Assembly (NCBI GenBank): GCA_019914995.1
Contig: CM034145.1
Span: 6,083,262 to 6,147,261, forward strand
Origin: Acanthochlamys bracteata
Taxonomy: Eukaryota; Streptophyta; Magnoliopsida; Pandanales; Velloziaceae
Direction: 5' to 3'
Length of the DNA: 64,000 nt
How positions within the stretch are numbered: position 1 is the stretch's first letter; each line of letters starts with the position of its first letter. The position numbers and the translations under genes are program-made. Below, one piece after another: positions 46,538 to 58,731 of this stretch. Below the pieces are notes generated by a model. The model saw only the letters and a program-made list of their open reading frames with translations, did no database searches and was not told where the DNA came from.

Positions 46538-47839
46538 CACATCAAGCTCAACACTAAATCGTTATATTGCTAAGCTTTCATAAATCCGTATCACAAAACC
46601 GTAACGCCAAAACTTGTGTTAGTTCTGTTTATGGAGTGCTTGCATAAGCTTGTACTTTATCTGAGTTGTGTCACTGTCTTGAGCTCTTCACTGTTTTCTT
46701 AAATCTTAATTGTTTACCATTATGATATTTACGTTTGTGAAGATAGAAATAGGTTTCTTCCTTTGATAAATAAGAAATAGAGTTATGGTGACTAAAAAGT
46801 GTTAAAGATGAAGGTGTTCTCGAGTTTCTCAAATTTAAGAGTGTCTTGCCACCAAAGTTTAGAATGAGAAGCACCAAGACTTGGTAGAGAGCCTGTGCAC
46901 AAACAGAAGAAGAAGTAAATGAAGCACTGAAGCCTGCACAGCAACAGGTAATGGAGAAGTTTCATCATTTCCGAATCCAGTTACCTGTACAAACAAGTTT
47001 CTCCACATGACTTTTGTGATGAGAAGTTCTCTGGATTTTTTAATAACATTGTGGAGGTTCTTGAGGTTCTCCACAATTAGATGATCCTAGTGTATGGCAG
47101 GAAGTCCCGCAATAATTTTTTAATAACATTGTATAGTATTTAATAATTTTGTAAATTTTAAAATATTAAAAAATTTTATATCGTACAAATTTATCATGAT
47201 TTTAATTATAAAAAGTAAATTTACTTTTATATTTTTTTGTTCAAATAATAATTTTTAAATGAGCTGTTTAAAAAATCTCTTAATTATTAAGTTAAGTAAA
47301 TTACCGGTTATTAAAAAAGAGTAAGTCAAACGGATATATGTATTAAAGAATATAAAGAAACCCGTTAATCAATTGCAACGAGCATTTTTTTTCAGCAGCA
47401 CACGACAAAAAAAATGGTTAACTAAACTAAACCCTCAACGGTTGATTCAGTGCCACGTATATTCCGAATCGAATAAGAGTCCTAGTGTTTTTGTTTTCTA
47501 ATAATAAATTAATAATAACAACTAATTAACGTATGAACTAATTATTAATTAATTAAAAACTAAATTTAAAAGGTTTGAAGTAATGAAGACAAGTATCTGG
47601 TTCTCGAAGATTTCTATTTTCTATCGTCAAAATTTTTTCTCTCGAATTTCATTTTTTTCAAAATTTTAATCCCGAAGAAGAAGATTTGGAATTTTTTCAC
47701 TTTCGGTTATTGTTTGTTGATTGATTGGAGAGAGAAAGAGCCCAATTTGAATTGGAGTTGGTGGTGAATTGTTTAGCAGAGATGGATCCGAGCGTGGTGG
47801 TGTCGTGATCCATTGGAAGCTGAAGGGTTCAATCGAATC
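46538..47839. other. Intergenic region, CMO-like / TT9
   Basis: About 1.3 kb with the CMO-like 3' UTR, A/T-rich DNA, and the probable TT9 leader from about 47580. Frames at 46.67-47.07 kb on the minus strand resemble no family I know. Confidence 0.5.
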
Positions 47840-50800
47840 ATGTGGTTTTCCTTCTGGCGATCTAGAGATAGGTTTACCATCGATGAACTACGGTATATAT
47901 GTTGAGAAGAATTTATCAGGTTTTGTTTAAATTTGTTTTTCAATCTATGTTCAGTCTCTGGTATTTCGGTTCCTGTTAGTTTGAAGTTTAATTGAAATTT
48001 AGTCATTGACTTTGAAGGATTGTAATATTGTTACCGACGAAATTCTGCGTTTGTGTTTGCTATTAGATGTAGTATAGGATAATAGCTTGATAAAGTTTTT
48101 ACTCTAATAATGTCGTTCAGGATGTATCTTTTTAGATGAATAGAGCTTAATTAGAAAACGTGTAGTTCCGTTGAGTAGTGATAAACAAGTAAAAAACACA
48201 TCTTTGCGAGGATAATGGATCACAAACTTCTAGCGTATATTACCTTGGAGCTAGTTAATACAAATAGTTTAGAGCTGGGCATCTGTCTTTATGTGGGACT
48301 AAGTGATACTTCAGTGGTCGTGCACCTGAAAGTAGTTTCTGCTTGGTGAGCTGAGGTCCTGTCTATTTTGTTAGAGTTCATTATTGTGCTCCGCTGTGCT
48401 TCGCTGTAGGTATTTCAGAGATAACTTTGAGTTTGCATTTAAACGTTTTATTTCTGTTAATAATTTCAGATATTTAACCGAGCAGCTGCAGAAGGTTCAG
48501 ACTGTAAATGATGCTAATAGGGTACTTGCTTCTAGCTGGTTCATGAATATTCATTTTGTGCAGACAACTTCATTTCTTTCAATCTATGTTTCATTCCGGA
48601 CGAGCTTAGCCTTTTCTTGTTTCCCTCAGGATTTTGTCATAGAGGCTTTGAGATCTATTGCAGAGTTAATAACATATGGCGATCAAAATGATCCGTCTTT
48701 CTTTGAGTAAGCTCTCTATATATACCTAACTTTCTGGTTTTATAGTTCCCTTCTCATGGCAAAATGTTTTCATCAGAATTTTCATGGAGAAGCAGATTTT
48801 GGGGGAGTTTGTACGTATTTTGAGAATAAGCAAACCAGCAAAAGTTGCACTTCAGTTGCTGCAGACGATAAGCATTATTATCCAGAATTTGAAAAATGAA
48901 CATGCAATTTGTAAGTGCAACTGGCATATGCCTGGAGGAGAATTACTTATATCCATAATGTTAATAACTTTCTTGCATGATGCAGATTATATCTTCAGTA
49001 ATGAGCACATCAATTGTCTTATAACGTATTCTTTTGACTTCCGCAATGAGGAACTACTGTCATACTACATTTCCTTTCTCAGGTGCCTTCTTGATTTTTT
49101 CCTTTTCTTTTTATTTAATAAGCTAATATTTTGTGGCATCTTCTCTTTTCTTGACTTATCTTTCTCAGTGCTTATAGATCTTATCTGGTCTTTTTTCCCT
49201 TGAAGGGCTACAAGTGGAAAGCTGAATAAGAACACAATCTCATTGCTTGTAAAGACTCGCAATGTATGTGTCTGGCCCATTTTCCTCAACTTTGTTTCGA
49301 GTGTTTTGCGCATCTGCTTCCATTTCCTCTTTTTTTCATTTGTTTTTCCCTTTCTCATTTGCTTATATTCAGGATGAGATAGTTTCATTTCCACTTTACA
49401 CAGAGGCCATACGATTTGCTTTCCATGAAGAAAGCATGGTCCGCATTGCAATACGTGCTTTGACACTTAATGTCTATCACGGTAAGTTGGTAAGGTCTCA
49501 TTACCTCTTTTCCTTTGGACTTCTCTAGCTGTGCAATGATAGCCCTTGCATAATGATAGTCCTTATGTCCTGTATATTTTCTTCTTTTTGTCCACCTGTT
49601 CCAGTTGGAGATGCATCTGTGAATAAGTTCGTTTCACAACCCCCATTATCGGATTATTTCACAAATTTGGTCAAGTACTTTAAGAAGCAATGCATGGAAC
49701 TGGATAGCTTGGTTTCTGATGGGGCAAGGTAAGATAATAAAACTCCACTACTACAAAGTTGTATTTTTGCATCGTAAATAATAACGAACTGAAAAAAAAA
49801 AACATAAGGCTTAGATTGAGTAATTCAGGTGCAATGAGCCTGGACAGCAACCTCTAGGCATTTTCAATCTCACTTGTGCTATATGTTTCACGGTTTCCTA
49901 ATCAATATTTGATGAACTTCATTGCTCTATTTTAAGTCCAACTGTTGGTAATAACAGCAAGAAGACACCAGTCTACTTGTGTCAACCTGAAATTTGGTCT
50001 TGTTTCTTGTTTCTTTTATTTTATTTTATTTATTTATTTTTCTGCCTACTATTAATATATACATGTTTTATTGGACAGGAACCCAGATTCTTATCGAAAT
50101 GCTCACATTATGTCTGCAATAGATGAAATCGAGGACAGTTTGTATTATTTCAGTGATGTGATCTCTTCTGGAATTCCTGATCTAGGCAGTTTGATAACCG
50201 ACAACTTTTTGAGACTTCTGATTTTTCCTTTGCTTTTACCAACGTTGGGGAAACAAATAACAGTTAAGCATTTTAGTTTGATGTTGGATTTGGTGCTCAT
50301 CTCATTTCTTGTTTTGCTGATGGACTTAAGAGTATTCTTCTTCTTATGGTCAGGATGCAAAGATCGGAATCCTCACGTCCTATTACCTATTATGCTGCAT
50401 ACTGCGTATTGTTAAAACTAAGGATCTAGCAAGCACAGTTGCTGCTACACTTTTTTGTTTACCAGAGACAATTACTCCGAAGGATGAGGATACACCTAAT
50501 GGTCAAATCTCTGGCCACCATGTTTTGCAAGAAGGGAAAGATCAAAAGAGTACTTCCCTTGTGGCTGGTGGGGAAACATTATCTTCAGTATCAAATGGTA
50601 CAGACTCCTTACAATGGGATGCCTCAAATTCTTCTTGCTTACAAACTCATCATTCAACTGGCTCCATGAGATTGAGGTAGGTGCAACCCCTCTAAATCTA
50701 AACCTTAGTTCTTTAAGATTCTCCGTCCATGATATTGAGTTTAAAATCTAGAGAACAATGAATACACACCATAAATTGGTACCATTGTCTTGGAAAAAAT

Positions 50801-53800
50801 TTAACACATAGTCAAGGTAGTTTATCCTTCAAGAATTTTTTCAGGTATAATAACATAAGAAACAAGACCTATACTAATGAACTAAACCATTATATTCGTC
50901 AATTAGAAGCATGCAAATTCGTTCTTATGCATACAAGTATCTTTAAACTGAACTAGATGAATAAACATCTTCTTGTCAAAACTCGATTAGAAAGTTGAGC
51001 ATGGTTTCAAACTCCTTTTTCCAGTTAAAATTTATGTAGGGTCTAAGGTCAGATCATTAAGGTGGATCTTAGTAGGGTAAGGTCCTTTTTGTAGTAGGAA
51101 CATATTCATAGTGTCTGCTCAGATAAGCTACTGAATGTATGATGTGGTCGTCGTATTAAGCAATCAATTTCAAGCACCACCACAAGACCAAAGTGGTTTT
51201 TAAAAACCCATCCCCAACAAGAGCAATGATGCTAATTATAAAAGGACAAACAAGTAATTAATTAGCCAGAAGATGAAATGCAAACTGTGAATTTGAAATT
51301 CTCAAAGTATCTAGCGTTTATGGTTGGTTTTTGTTCTGAGATATAATTTTGTTGCTGTTAGCCTTCTTCTTAGGAAGATAATTATAGTTTTTATTGGTTA
51401 AAAAACCTGGACAAATATACAGTAGTTGGAAAATAGAGTCAAAAGGTGCTCTATTCTTTATCAGCATATACTACATAACAGGTCTAAATTTGTTCTCGTC
51501 TTCAAAAGTGGCTTGAGCAGGGTTTGTGGATCACCTTCTTTATTACACCAGATAATTCTGTTTTAGCTTTAGAAAGACGTTATTAGTGTTAGAAAAGATA
51601 TTTGTGTTCTTTATCTCATAAATCGCATGTACTGTCTCATCTGAATTTCAGGGAAGTATTGCTGTCATATATTGTCAATGGGGATGATGTTGAAATTGTT
51701 GGGTCATTAAGTTTGCTCGCTACATTGCTGCAGACAAAAGGTCATAACTTTTTTGAATGGTTTATTTATTATTTTTTATTATATTTTTTTGTGTAATGCA
51801 TACTTGGTAGGAGTTCTGTTTGGATGAAACTTTTACCTCCTTGTAGAATTAGATGAGTCATTGCTGGATGGTCTTGGTATCCTTCCTCAGAGGAAGCAGC
51901 ATAAGAAGCTCCTTCTTGTAAGTTTTCGAACTATTTTTGGAAAGTTCAATATGTTCTCAAGCCCTGTAATTTTCATTACCTCGTGAAAGTTGCATGTGTA
52001 ACTATTAATCTTTTGGGTTGAAGGAATGGACTGAAAACTTAGATAATTTAATACCATTGAAGGAACGGTCATGACCCTTTGTCTATGTTCTTTGCAGGAA
52101 GCTTTGGTTGGGGAGGTATATGATGAGGAGCAGCTATTTTCTCCTGAGAGCGGCCTAACCAAAGATGGAATAAGTACGGAACTTGATAGGTATTTGAAAA
52201 TTCTAAAGGTACTTTTCCACTTACCTTGGTGGGTCATGGAAAGGAATATTTTAGAGTGAACTGTTTTGGTTGGGTTGATTCTCCATCTGGATCTGTTCAA
52301 GATTTGTCGTCTTTTCCAGGACAAGTATGGGATGCCCTATTACTCTGGAGAATCAGGAATAAGTCCCCGAGCACACAGATTTCAGGTCTTCATGTTTGCC
52401 TTGAGTAATTCCCAGTTTTACTGATATTGAGTCCTTGATATTTAAGGATAGTATTACATTTACCAACTAATTAGAAAGAACTCACTGAATAGTGCTTATA
52501 ATAAATCTGACTTGGGTTAAATTCTAAATCTTTGATGATAAGAGAAGGGTACATTACCTTGATCTGTTGTGCTGAATCAGTCGGGTTGCCCATTTCTAAC
52601 ATGGCCTACCCAGAGAGGGCAGCTTCTATATTTTGTCTGTTGATGTTTTCAACCTTTGTAATATGCTAATTGAGATGTTATGCTTTGACTGGATAAATGT
52701 TCTTAAAATTTTCAAGGAATTTGCTCTAATCATGTATTTGCAGAGATGATGATTGTGCATATCTGATGAATATAAGTTCTATAGGTGCTGGATTCCTTGG
52801 TCTGTCTTTTCTGCAGATCTGGGATGTCTGCGCACACGCTCTGGGCTGGTGGTTGGCTTCTAAGACAACTACTTCCGCATGGAGAAGAGGAATTTACCAA
52901 TCATCATCTGACACAGCTTAAGGTGTGCTTTTACTTTCTGTTCCAGTTCCATTCTTCTTCCTTGTGCGACAGCACTCATAGGCTTGTTCAATTAACCTTC
53001 TTGGGGTGTGTGATGGCCATTTGAATGGCATGTTGAGGCCGTGTCCTATTCTTTCCCCCTTTTCTCTTCTGATGTCTCATGCTAAATCTGCAAAACATTT
53101 ATATGAATGGCTGGTTATCTTGTTTTTAAAGCTTCAGAATCGCTAGTGTTTTCACGTCTTTCATGCATCTTTGGGCTTATATCAGCTTAGAGTTCATGAA
53201 GTCCCAATTTTGTGGTTGATGACTGTTAGTTTAGCGCAACATATTTCTGTCATATTTCTGTTTCTAATAAGAATTGTATATGCAGGAATCACATAAACGG
53301 TACATTAAAGGCCTCTTTGAGCAAATCAAAGGAAGCTGGTGTGATCTGCTTATCCCAGTCCTCAATGAGGAGTGGAAAAACTGCAAAAGGGGTATTCTTT
53401 TTATATTGCTTTAAGCTATTGATTTTTCCTGTTTCAGAGTACTGGTGTTGACTCTTTCAGCTTGACTTTCTATCAGCTATTGAAGCACCTTCCGCCCCGA
53501 AAGATCTCAAATCGGTGCTCTTCCAATCAAAGTCTCCTTTCTCTGGAAGTTAGTGTTATAAAGCTGGATTGTTTCTAATTTATGGCATTCTGTTGTGTGC
53601 GTGCGTGCGTGCATGTGCGTGTTTTTCTAATTTAGACATGATTTTCTGTTTTCAGGTGAATCATCTCTAAATTCTGGGGAGAGAATGTGCGAAATGGTAA
53701 AGGTACATCAATACGTCATGGATATCTTAGTCAACGCATTTGCTTATTGTGAGATGTTGCTCTGAAAATATACTTGCATATGATATCACTTTCTGTCAAA

Positions 53801-55125
53801 AGGAAGGAGACATAAACAAACGGATTTGATACTATTTCATTTCGAGAACGCATCATGTTCTGTTTTTTTGTGCTGTAGTTGTGTTTCCATAACTACTTTT
53901 GGGTGAAAAAACTTAATTTCTAATAGTTAAGCATTTAAAAGCAAATTAAAATGGTAGGCAGGATTATGATATTATCTCAGAGCATTTGCATGTATGCGCC
54001 CCTGATATGACCTTTTGCATGACTTAGACTCTCCAGGCACTTTGTAAAGCTGCTGCATATTTTATGAGTTGATCATGCAAAACACTGTAGATGTTCTGTA
54101 TTGGGTCATCAGGGACTGGATAATATAGATAATATTGTTTTATGTGATGTTCCCAATCTCCTGGTTTATTCGGGTACAAAAATGTTAAACGGTTCTATAT
54201 GTGGTGTGTTCATTAACTTTATTGTATCTCGTGTATTTTGCTCAGGCCTTTGTACTTCAGCACCAATTTTTGATCTTCTTGTGCGGTGGGTCTTTACCAG
54301 ATCAGCCTCCAATAGAGTCTGAAGTAGATTCTCCTATACATGATAGAGCAAAAACTTCTGGCTTGAATGATGTGGTGCCTAAGCCCGGTATTGAGATAAA
54401 CATAGGTAAAGAATATGATCAGCGTCTCTCCATAAATATCATGTATGAATTTGTATTGAGACCGAACTGGTATGGCCTTTGCAGTTGATTCTATACCTTG
54501 TAGGATTGCATTTGAGAGAGGGAAAGAACGGCATTTCAGCTTTCTGGCAGTATCTAAGGAAACATCTGGCTGGCTACTCTTATCTGAAGAACTTCCATTC
54601 AAGCAGCAGTTTGGAGTCATTCGTGTTATTGCGCCTTTGGCTGGCTCTAGTGTACGCCGTTTTAGGCTTTTCTACTTTTCAATTTTAGCATCTGGGTGCA
54701 ATGCTTCTCTCTTGTCAACAACTCGATCTTCAGAAATACTGATGTTTGTTTTACTTTTCCATCAGCCTCGACTAGATGAGAAACACCCGAAGTGGCTACA
54801 TTTGCGCATCCGTCCATCTTCTCTACCTTCATTGGACCCTTCCAGGTTTGATTCTCTTGGGAGAGGAAAGGGGAAAGTTCTAGTAGATGGAAGATGGACC
54901 TTGGCTTTCAAAGATGAGCAAGCTTGCAAGTTAGCTGAATCTATGATCACCGAAGAGATTGATCTACAACAATGTGAAGTAGAGAAGAGACTAAAGCCTC
55001 TTCTCAACCAACAAGGTATACTTGAGCAAACAGAAAATCCTCATCGTCATAATCAAAGTGTGGAGTTGCATCAGAATGATTCATCAAGTGATTCATCGTT
55101 GACCTATGCACCTGAGCAGTTCTAA
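47840..55125 (+). CDS. TT9: TT9/GFS9 (CLEC16A/FPL-domain) membrane-trafficking protein
   Basis: I assembled 21 exons giving 865 residues: 47840-47892, 48470-48521, 48630-48706, 48777-48910, 48986-49082, 49206-49263, 49373-49481, 49605-49728, 50079-50262, 50354-50676, 51652-51740, 51847-51917, 52098-52208, 52320-52385, 52785-52922, 53286-53391, 53477-53548, 53656-53702, 54246-54405, 54485-54651, 54766-55125. The N-terminus [18 protein letters not shown] and the FPL domain at about residues 20-200 ([20 protein letters not shown]) mark the CLEC16A/Ema family. TT9/GFS9 is a peripheral Golgi protein needed for vacuolar protein sorting and flavonoid pigment in the seed coat. Arabidopsis TT9 is slightly shorter. 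All joins are GT-AG and in phase; the exon ending at 50262 and the exon starting at 53477 are the least certain choices. The gene converges on SMXL. Confidence 0.85.
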
Positions 55126-55752
55126 GTTTGATGGGGTATTAGTTCTCTCTTTAACAACAGGCACGACACCCCTGAAGTGTACATGCGTCAGTTTTGCTTT
55201 TTCCATTGTTTGTATACAAGTCTAGGTAGAATTTGTACTTACTTGAAATCCTCAGCGGCAGGCAGGTGTCATTCTTTGTACATTAGTTGTAATTCTTTGC
55301 TCAATCTCGTAATCTATAGTTTCCCTATAGCGATTCTTTTAACATCATCTTTGTAGAGGTGAAGGGTTCATGTGTTTGTTTGTGCTATAACTGAAGATGG
55401 AGGTAACAGCATGTAGCGGAAACAACTTTAGTACATACTGTATTTTCTTCTTTCTCTATTTTTAAGAAACTTTTTTTGCTAAGTTAACTTTCATACGATT
55501 AAAACAAGGACTCAATTGACTGCGATTAAAATCTCTACAGTACTCTTTCTGTGATTTCTTTGTCCTTGAAAGTGAAACTGAAACAGAAAACTTTGGCCAT
55601 GACTTTTATGGCGTGCATGTAAAAAAAGAAATTCCAAACAAAAAATGCTTCAAAAGCTCCGCGTCAGAAAAAGACCAGCAACACTTTTATACTAACTTCA
55701 AATATAAAAGCTACAACCTATAAGCTACAAGCTGGTATTTTTCGCAATTTAG
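55126..55752. other. Convergent intergenic region, TT9 / SMXL
   Basis: About 630 bases holding the TT9 3' UTR and the SMXL 3' UTR on the other strand. I see no other feature. Confidence 0.5.
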
Positions 55753-58731
55753 TTACATTTTGTTGGGGAGATAAGTTACAAGAAACCCAAAATTTTCCAT
55801 ATTTCCCAGTTTAATCCTTTCTAACTTAACAACCTTCTTCCCGCCAATTCTAACTGTTGCCGAACTAGTTTGAAAAACTTGTTCAAGCCGGTCTTCAAAC
55901 TGGGCTTCCATGAATGACATTGAAGCTTTCATCAACTCTTCGTTCACCCGTCCGATCGATCTCGAGCTCTTCCCCGTTGCACCTTGCCTTCTTCAAGGCT
56001 AGATTGATCTTCCACGATAGCTCTTCTGCCCTTCTGTAGCTTCTGCCTTCGTCTAAATCTAGTGTAAAGCAAGGTCCGATCAGTCGAATGAACTCAGTAG
56101 ACAGATTATTGTTGTTGTTGTTATCTCTGGTATCGGATTCTTGTGTGATATCGCTAGGAACATCGGTATCATCTTCCTCTTCATTGACGCAGATGTTGAG
56201 ATCAAGAATGTTCTCACATGCCCTGGGCCTCTTTGATTCTTTCTCCTGTGAATCGCTGGAGTACTCCAGTTTTCTCTTGATCACATTCTGTGGATGTTCT
56301 TCGACAGAGAAACGTAAATTAAATACCTTCTCAGTGTTCTCCTTTGCGTTAGACGATTCATTTGTAGCTAGAAGGAAGATGGCATGATCAATACAAACCT
56401 TTCGCCCCATTAAATCCGCGAGGTATCCATTTTTCATACAATCTTGAAACATTCTTCTGAAATCCGCATCTCTTCGACCACCGACCTCAATGTAAAACAC
56501 ATACTTGTCGTGCTTCGACAAGGATTGCATAAAAATTTCAGCAGCTGAACTCGCTGATTGCCTGCTTTTGATATGAACAAGTTTGTCTTTAGACCCGCAA
56601 ATCAACTCAGCTGCTACTTCTGCTATCCTTATCTTTGCAATGTCGTCATTCCCTTGCAACAACAACCAGGTTCCCTTCTTCTCAGTCAATTTACAATCCA
56701 GCATTGCGTCTGCTATCGAAGGAATGATCTCAGAGTGCCAATATACATTTCTTTCAAGTTGATCACGCAATCGTTTATGGTCAGTTGCTTCAGATCCTTC
56801 TGCTTGATCCTTCGACGTCGCGGAATCTGCAAAGAAAGAACTACCAAGATCTAAACTAGTCTGCATATCAGAGGCACAATGCTGCAATGGGGCATCTTTA
56901 TACTCTTGATTCTTGATTATTTCTTTCATGTTTAAAAAACTTTTTCGCTTCGGTTCCATGGACATTTTGCTTGTAGACAACCGCAGATCATCGGCAATCA
57001 TTTGATTGAACATCGAAGGAAACGTACTCATCTGCATGTGATGACTACTGTCATGAAGGCGTCGACATAGTCTGCTCCATTTCTTTTTCAGCTCGATCGA
57101 GTTCTCCTATATGCATACCCATCATACAAATTACTTGGGTTTCATACACGGAAAAGAGTTTTTCGAACCCAAAAAAAAAAGGGACTATGTACCTTATGAA
57201 GATTGTGAGACTGCAACCAAGATGGCAAATGGGATGAATGGTTGAAAATTGAAGCCTCTTTCTCATAATTCAAACTGCATTCGACACACATTATCGTAAC
57301 CTGCTCTTCATGTTCTTCCTTCAAAAGTTGGAATGGATACTGAGAAACTTTTGCCACTCTTGAATCTGCACCACTGCATTACAAAGAAACAACAATTAAT
57401 CAGTTGCTCTCTTCAAAACAAGTACTAGAAACCTTATGAACAACAGCTGCACATTACCTGGGAGATTGAAGTGTTAGAGAGAGGCCAGCAGAAGGAACAA
57501 CAACAGCCTGCAAAGACCATTGATTCACCAGTTGTGGATATTTTATCTGGCATTTCATATAAGTTTGGTAATTCGCCGTCGCCATAATCCAAATCTTCTC
57601 CGGACCGGTACCGGCATTTCGAAACTCTTCTACCATTTTACCAATCTCTTTTATCAAGTGTTCCACTACTGGCTTAAACCCATCTCTGCACTGCTGTTCT
57701 TCTTCTTTTTCTTCTTGTACAATAGCCCATTTCAGGTCTCCTACGTAAACAACAATCCTCCAGTTTTTGCCTTTCTCATTGGCGACGGATTGAATCCTCG
57801 CAGAAAGCTCCCTGACCTTGTTATCAACTTCATCTCTGCTCATGGACTTTATGTGCAGTGAAGAAAGTTGGACTCTGATGAACTGTGTGTGCTTCAACTC
57901 TTCAGTGACTTCACCTCTCTCGATTCGTCTCATCAACTCTGCAACAATCTCTCCGGTGCTAGAACAACCCGAATCGTTATCTCCGACGATCACCGTATTA
58001 CATCTTCCATTTTTCCTCAGCATAACATCGATAACAATCTTGACATCTTCTGGGTTGATCTCAGTACAAGATTTCACCAACTGGGTTTGAAGAAAAGTCG
58101 AAGAAGAACTTGGGTGATATTCGAAAACAGAGTTATCGTCTTCGATATATTGCTTCACTGCAGTACTCGAAAACCCAGCTTCTCTCATAACTCTGCTAAC
58201 GCTAGGGTCATCAAGAATTGAAAGAACAAGTTGCTCAAGCTCTACTTTAACAGCGATCATCGTTGTCGACTGCTGCTGCTGTTGGTAGTACTGATGGCTG
58301 TTGTTATGAAACTCAACAGAACCCCGGCGTTGATGAGCTTGTGCTCGTTTCAGCGCGGCAACGAGAGCGTTTGAAAGCGAAGGAAAATGTCGATGAGCAG
58401 TACTTGCAGCAATGGAGATAGCGGAAGAAGAAGAAGAGAAGAGAGATGGCGGTGGCGGGGAAGAAGGGAGACGGTTGAGTGCAACATTGAAGCAGAGATC
58501 AAGAGTACGGCAATGGAGAGACGTCGTCGAACGGCGTTGAGGGTGAGACTTGAAACAAGCTCGACGGAGAAGATTGGTACTTCCTGCAGAGCTAAGTAGA
58601 ATAGAAGCGACGTGTAATGGAGTAACCTGAGCGTGGCCGCGGCGTTTTGCCAATGAGATGGAATGCTTTAGAACGGTTGCGGCTTCCGGCGTTAACGCCT
58701 GCTCAACGCTGCAACAACTCGTCGTTCGCAT
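55753..58731 (-). CDS. SMXL4: SMXL4/5-like protein (ClpB-like, EAR motif), frameshifted near its end
   Basis: Three exons: 58731-57458, 57373-57193, and 57106 onward. SMXL proteins are nuclear ClpB-like factors; SMXL3/4/5 control phloem formation independently of strigolactone and karrikin signals. The double Clp-N region covers residues 1-190 (RRGHAQVTPLHVASILL, ISILDDPSVSRVMREAGFSS). The ATPase-like parts are degenerate, and in place of the RGKT degron of SMXL6-8 the sequence reads KKGTWLLLQGND. The EAR repressor motif LDLNI is at about 786-790. The open frame stops at 55895 after 888 residues. A second frame then continues to 55753 with the family-like ending VNEELMKASMSFMEAQFEDR. The switch fits one extra base in the CCCC run at 55972-55975, so it is either a base error or a recent mutation. 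Arabidopsis SMXL4/5 are about 1020 residues. Confidence 0.85.
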
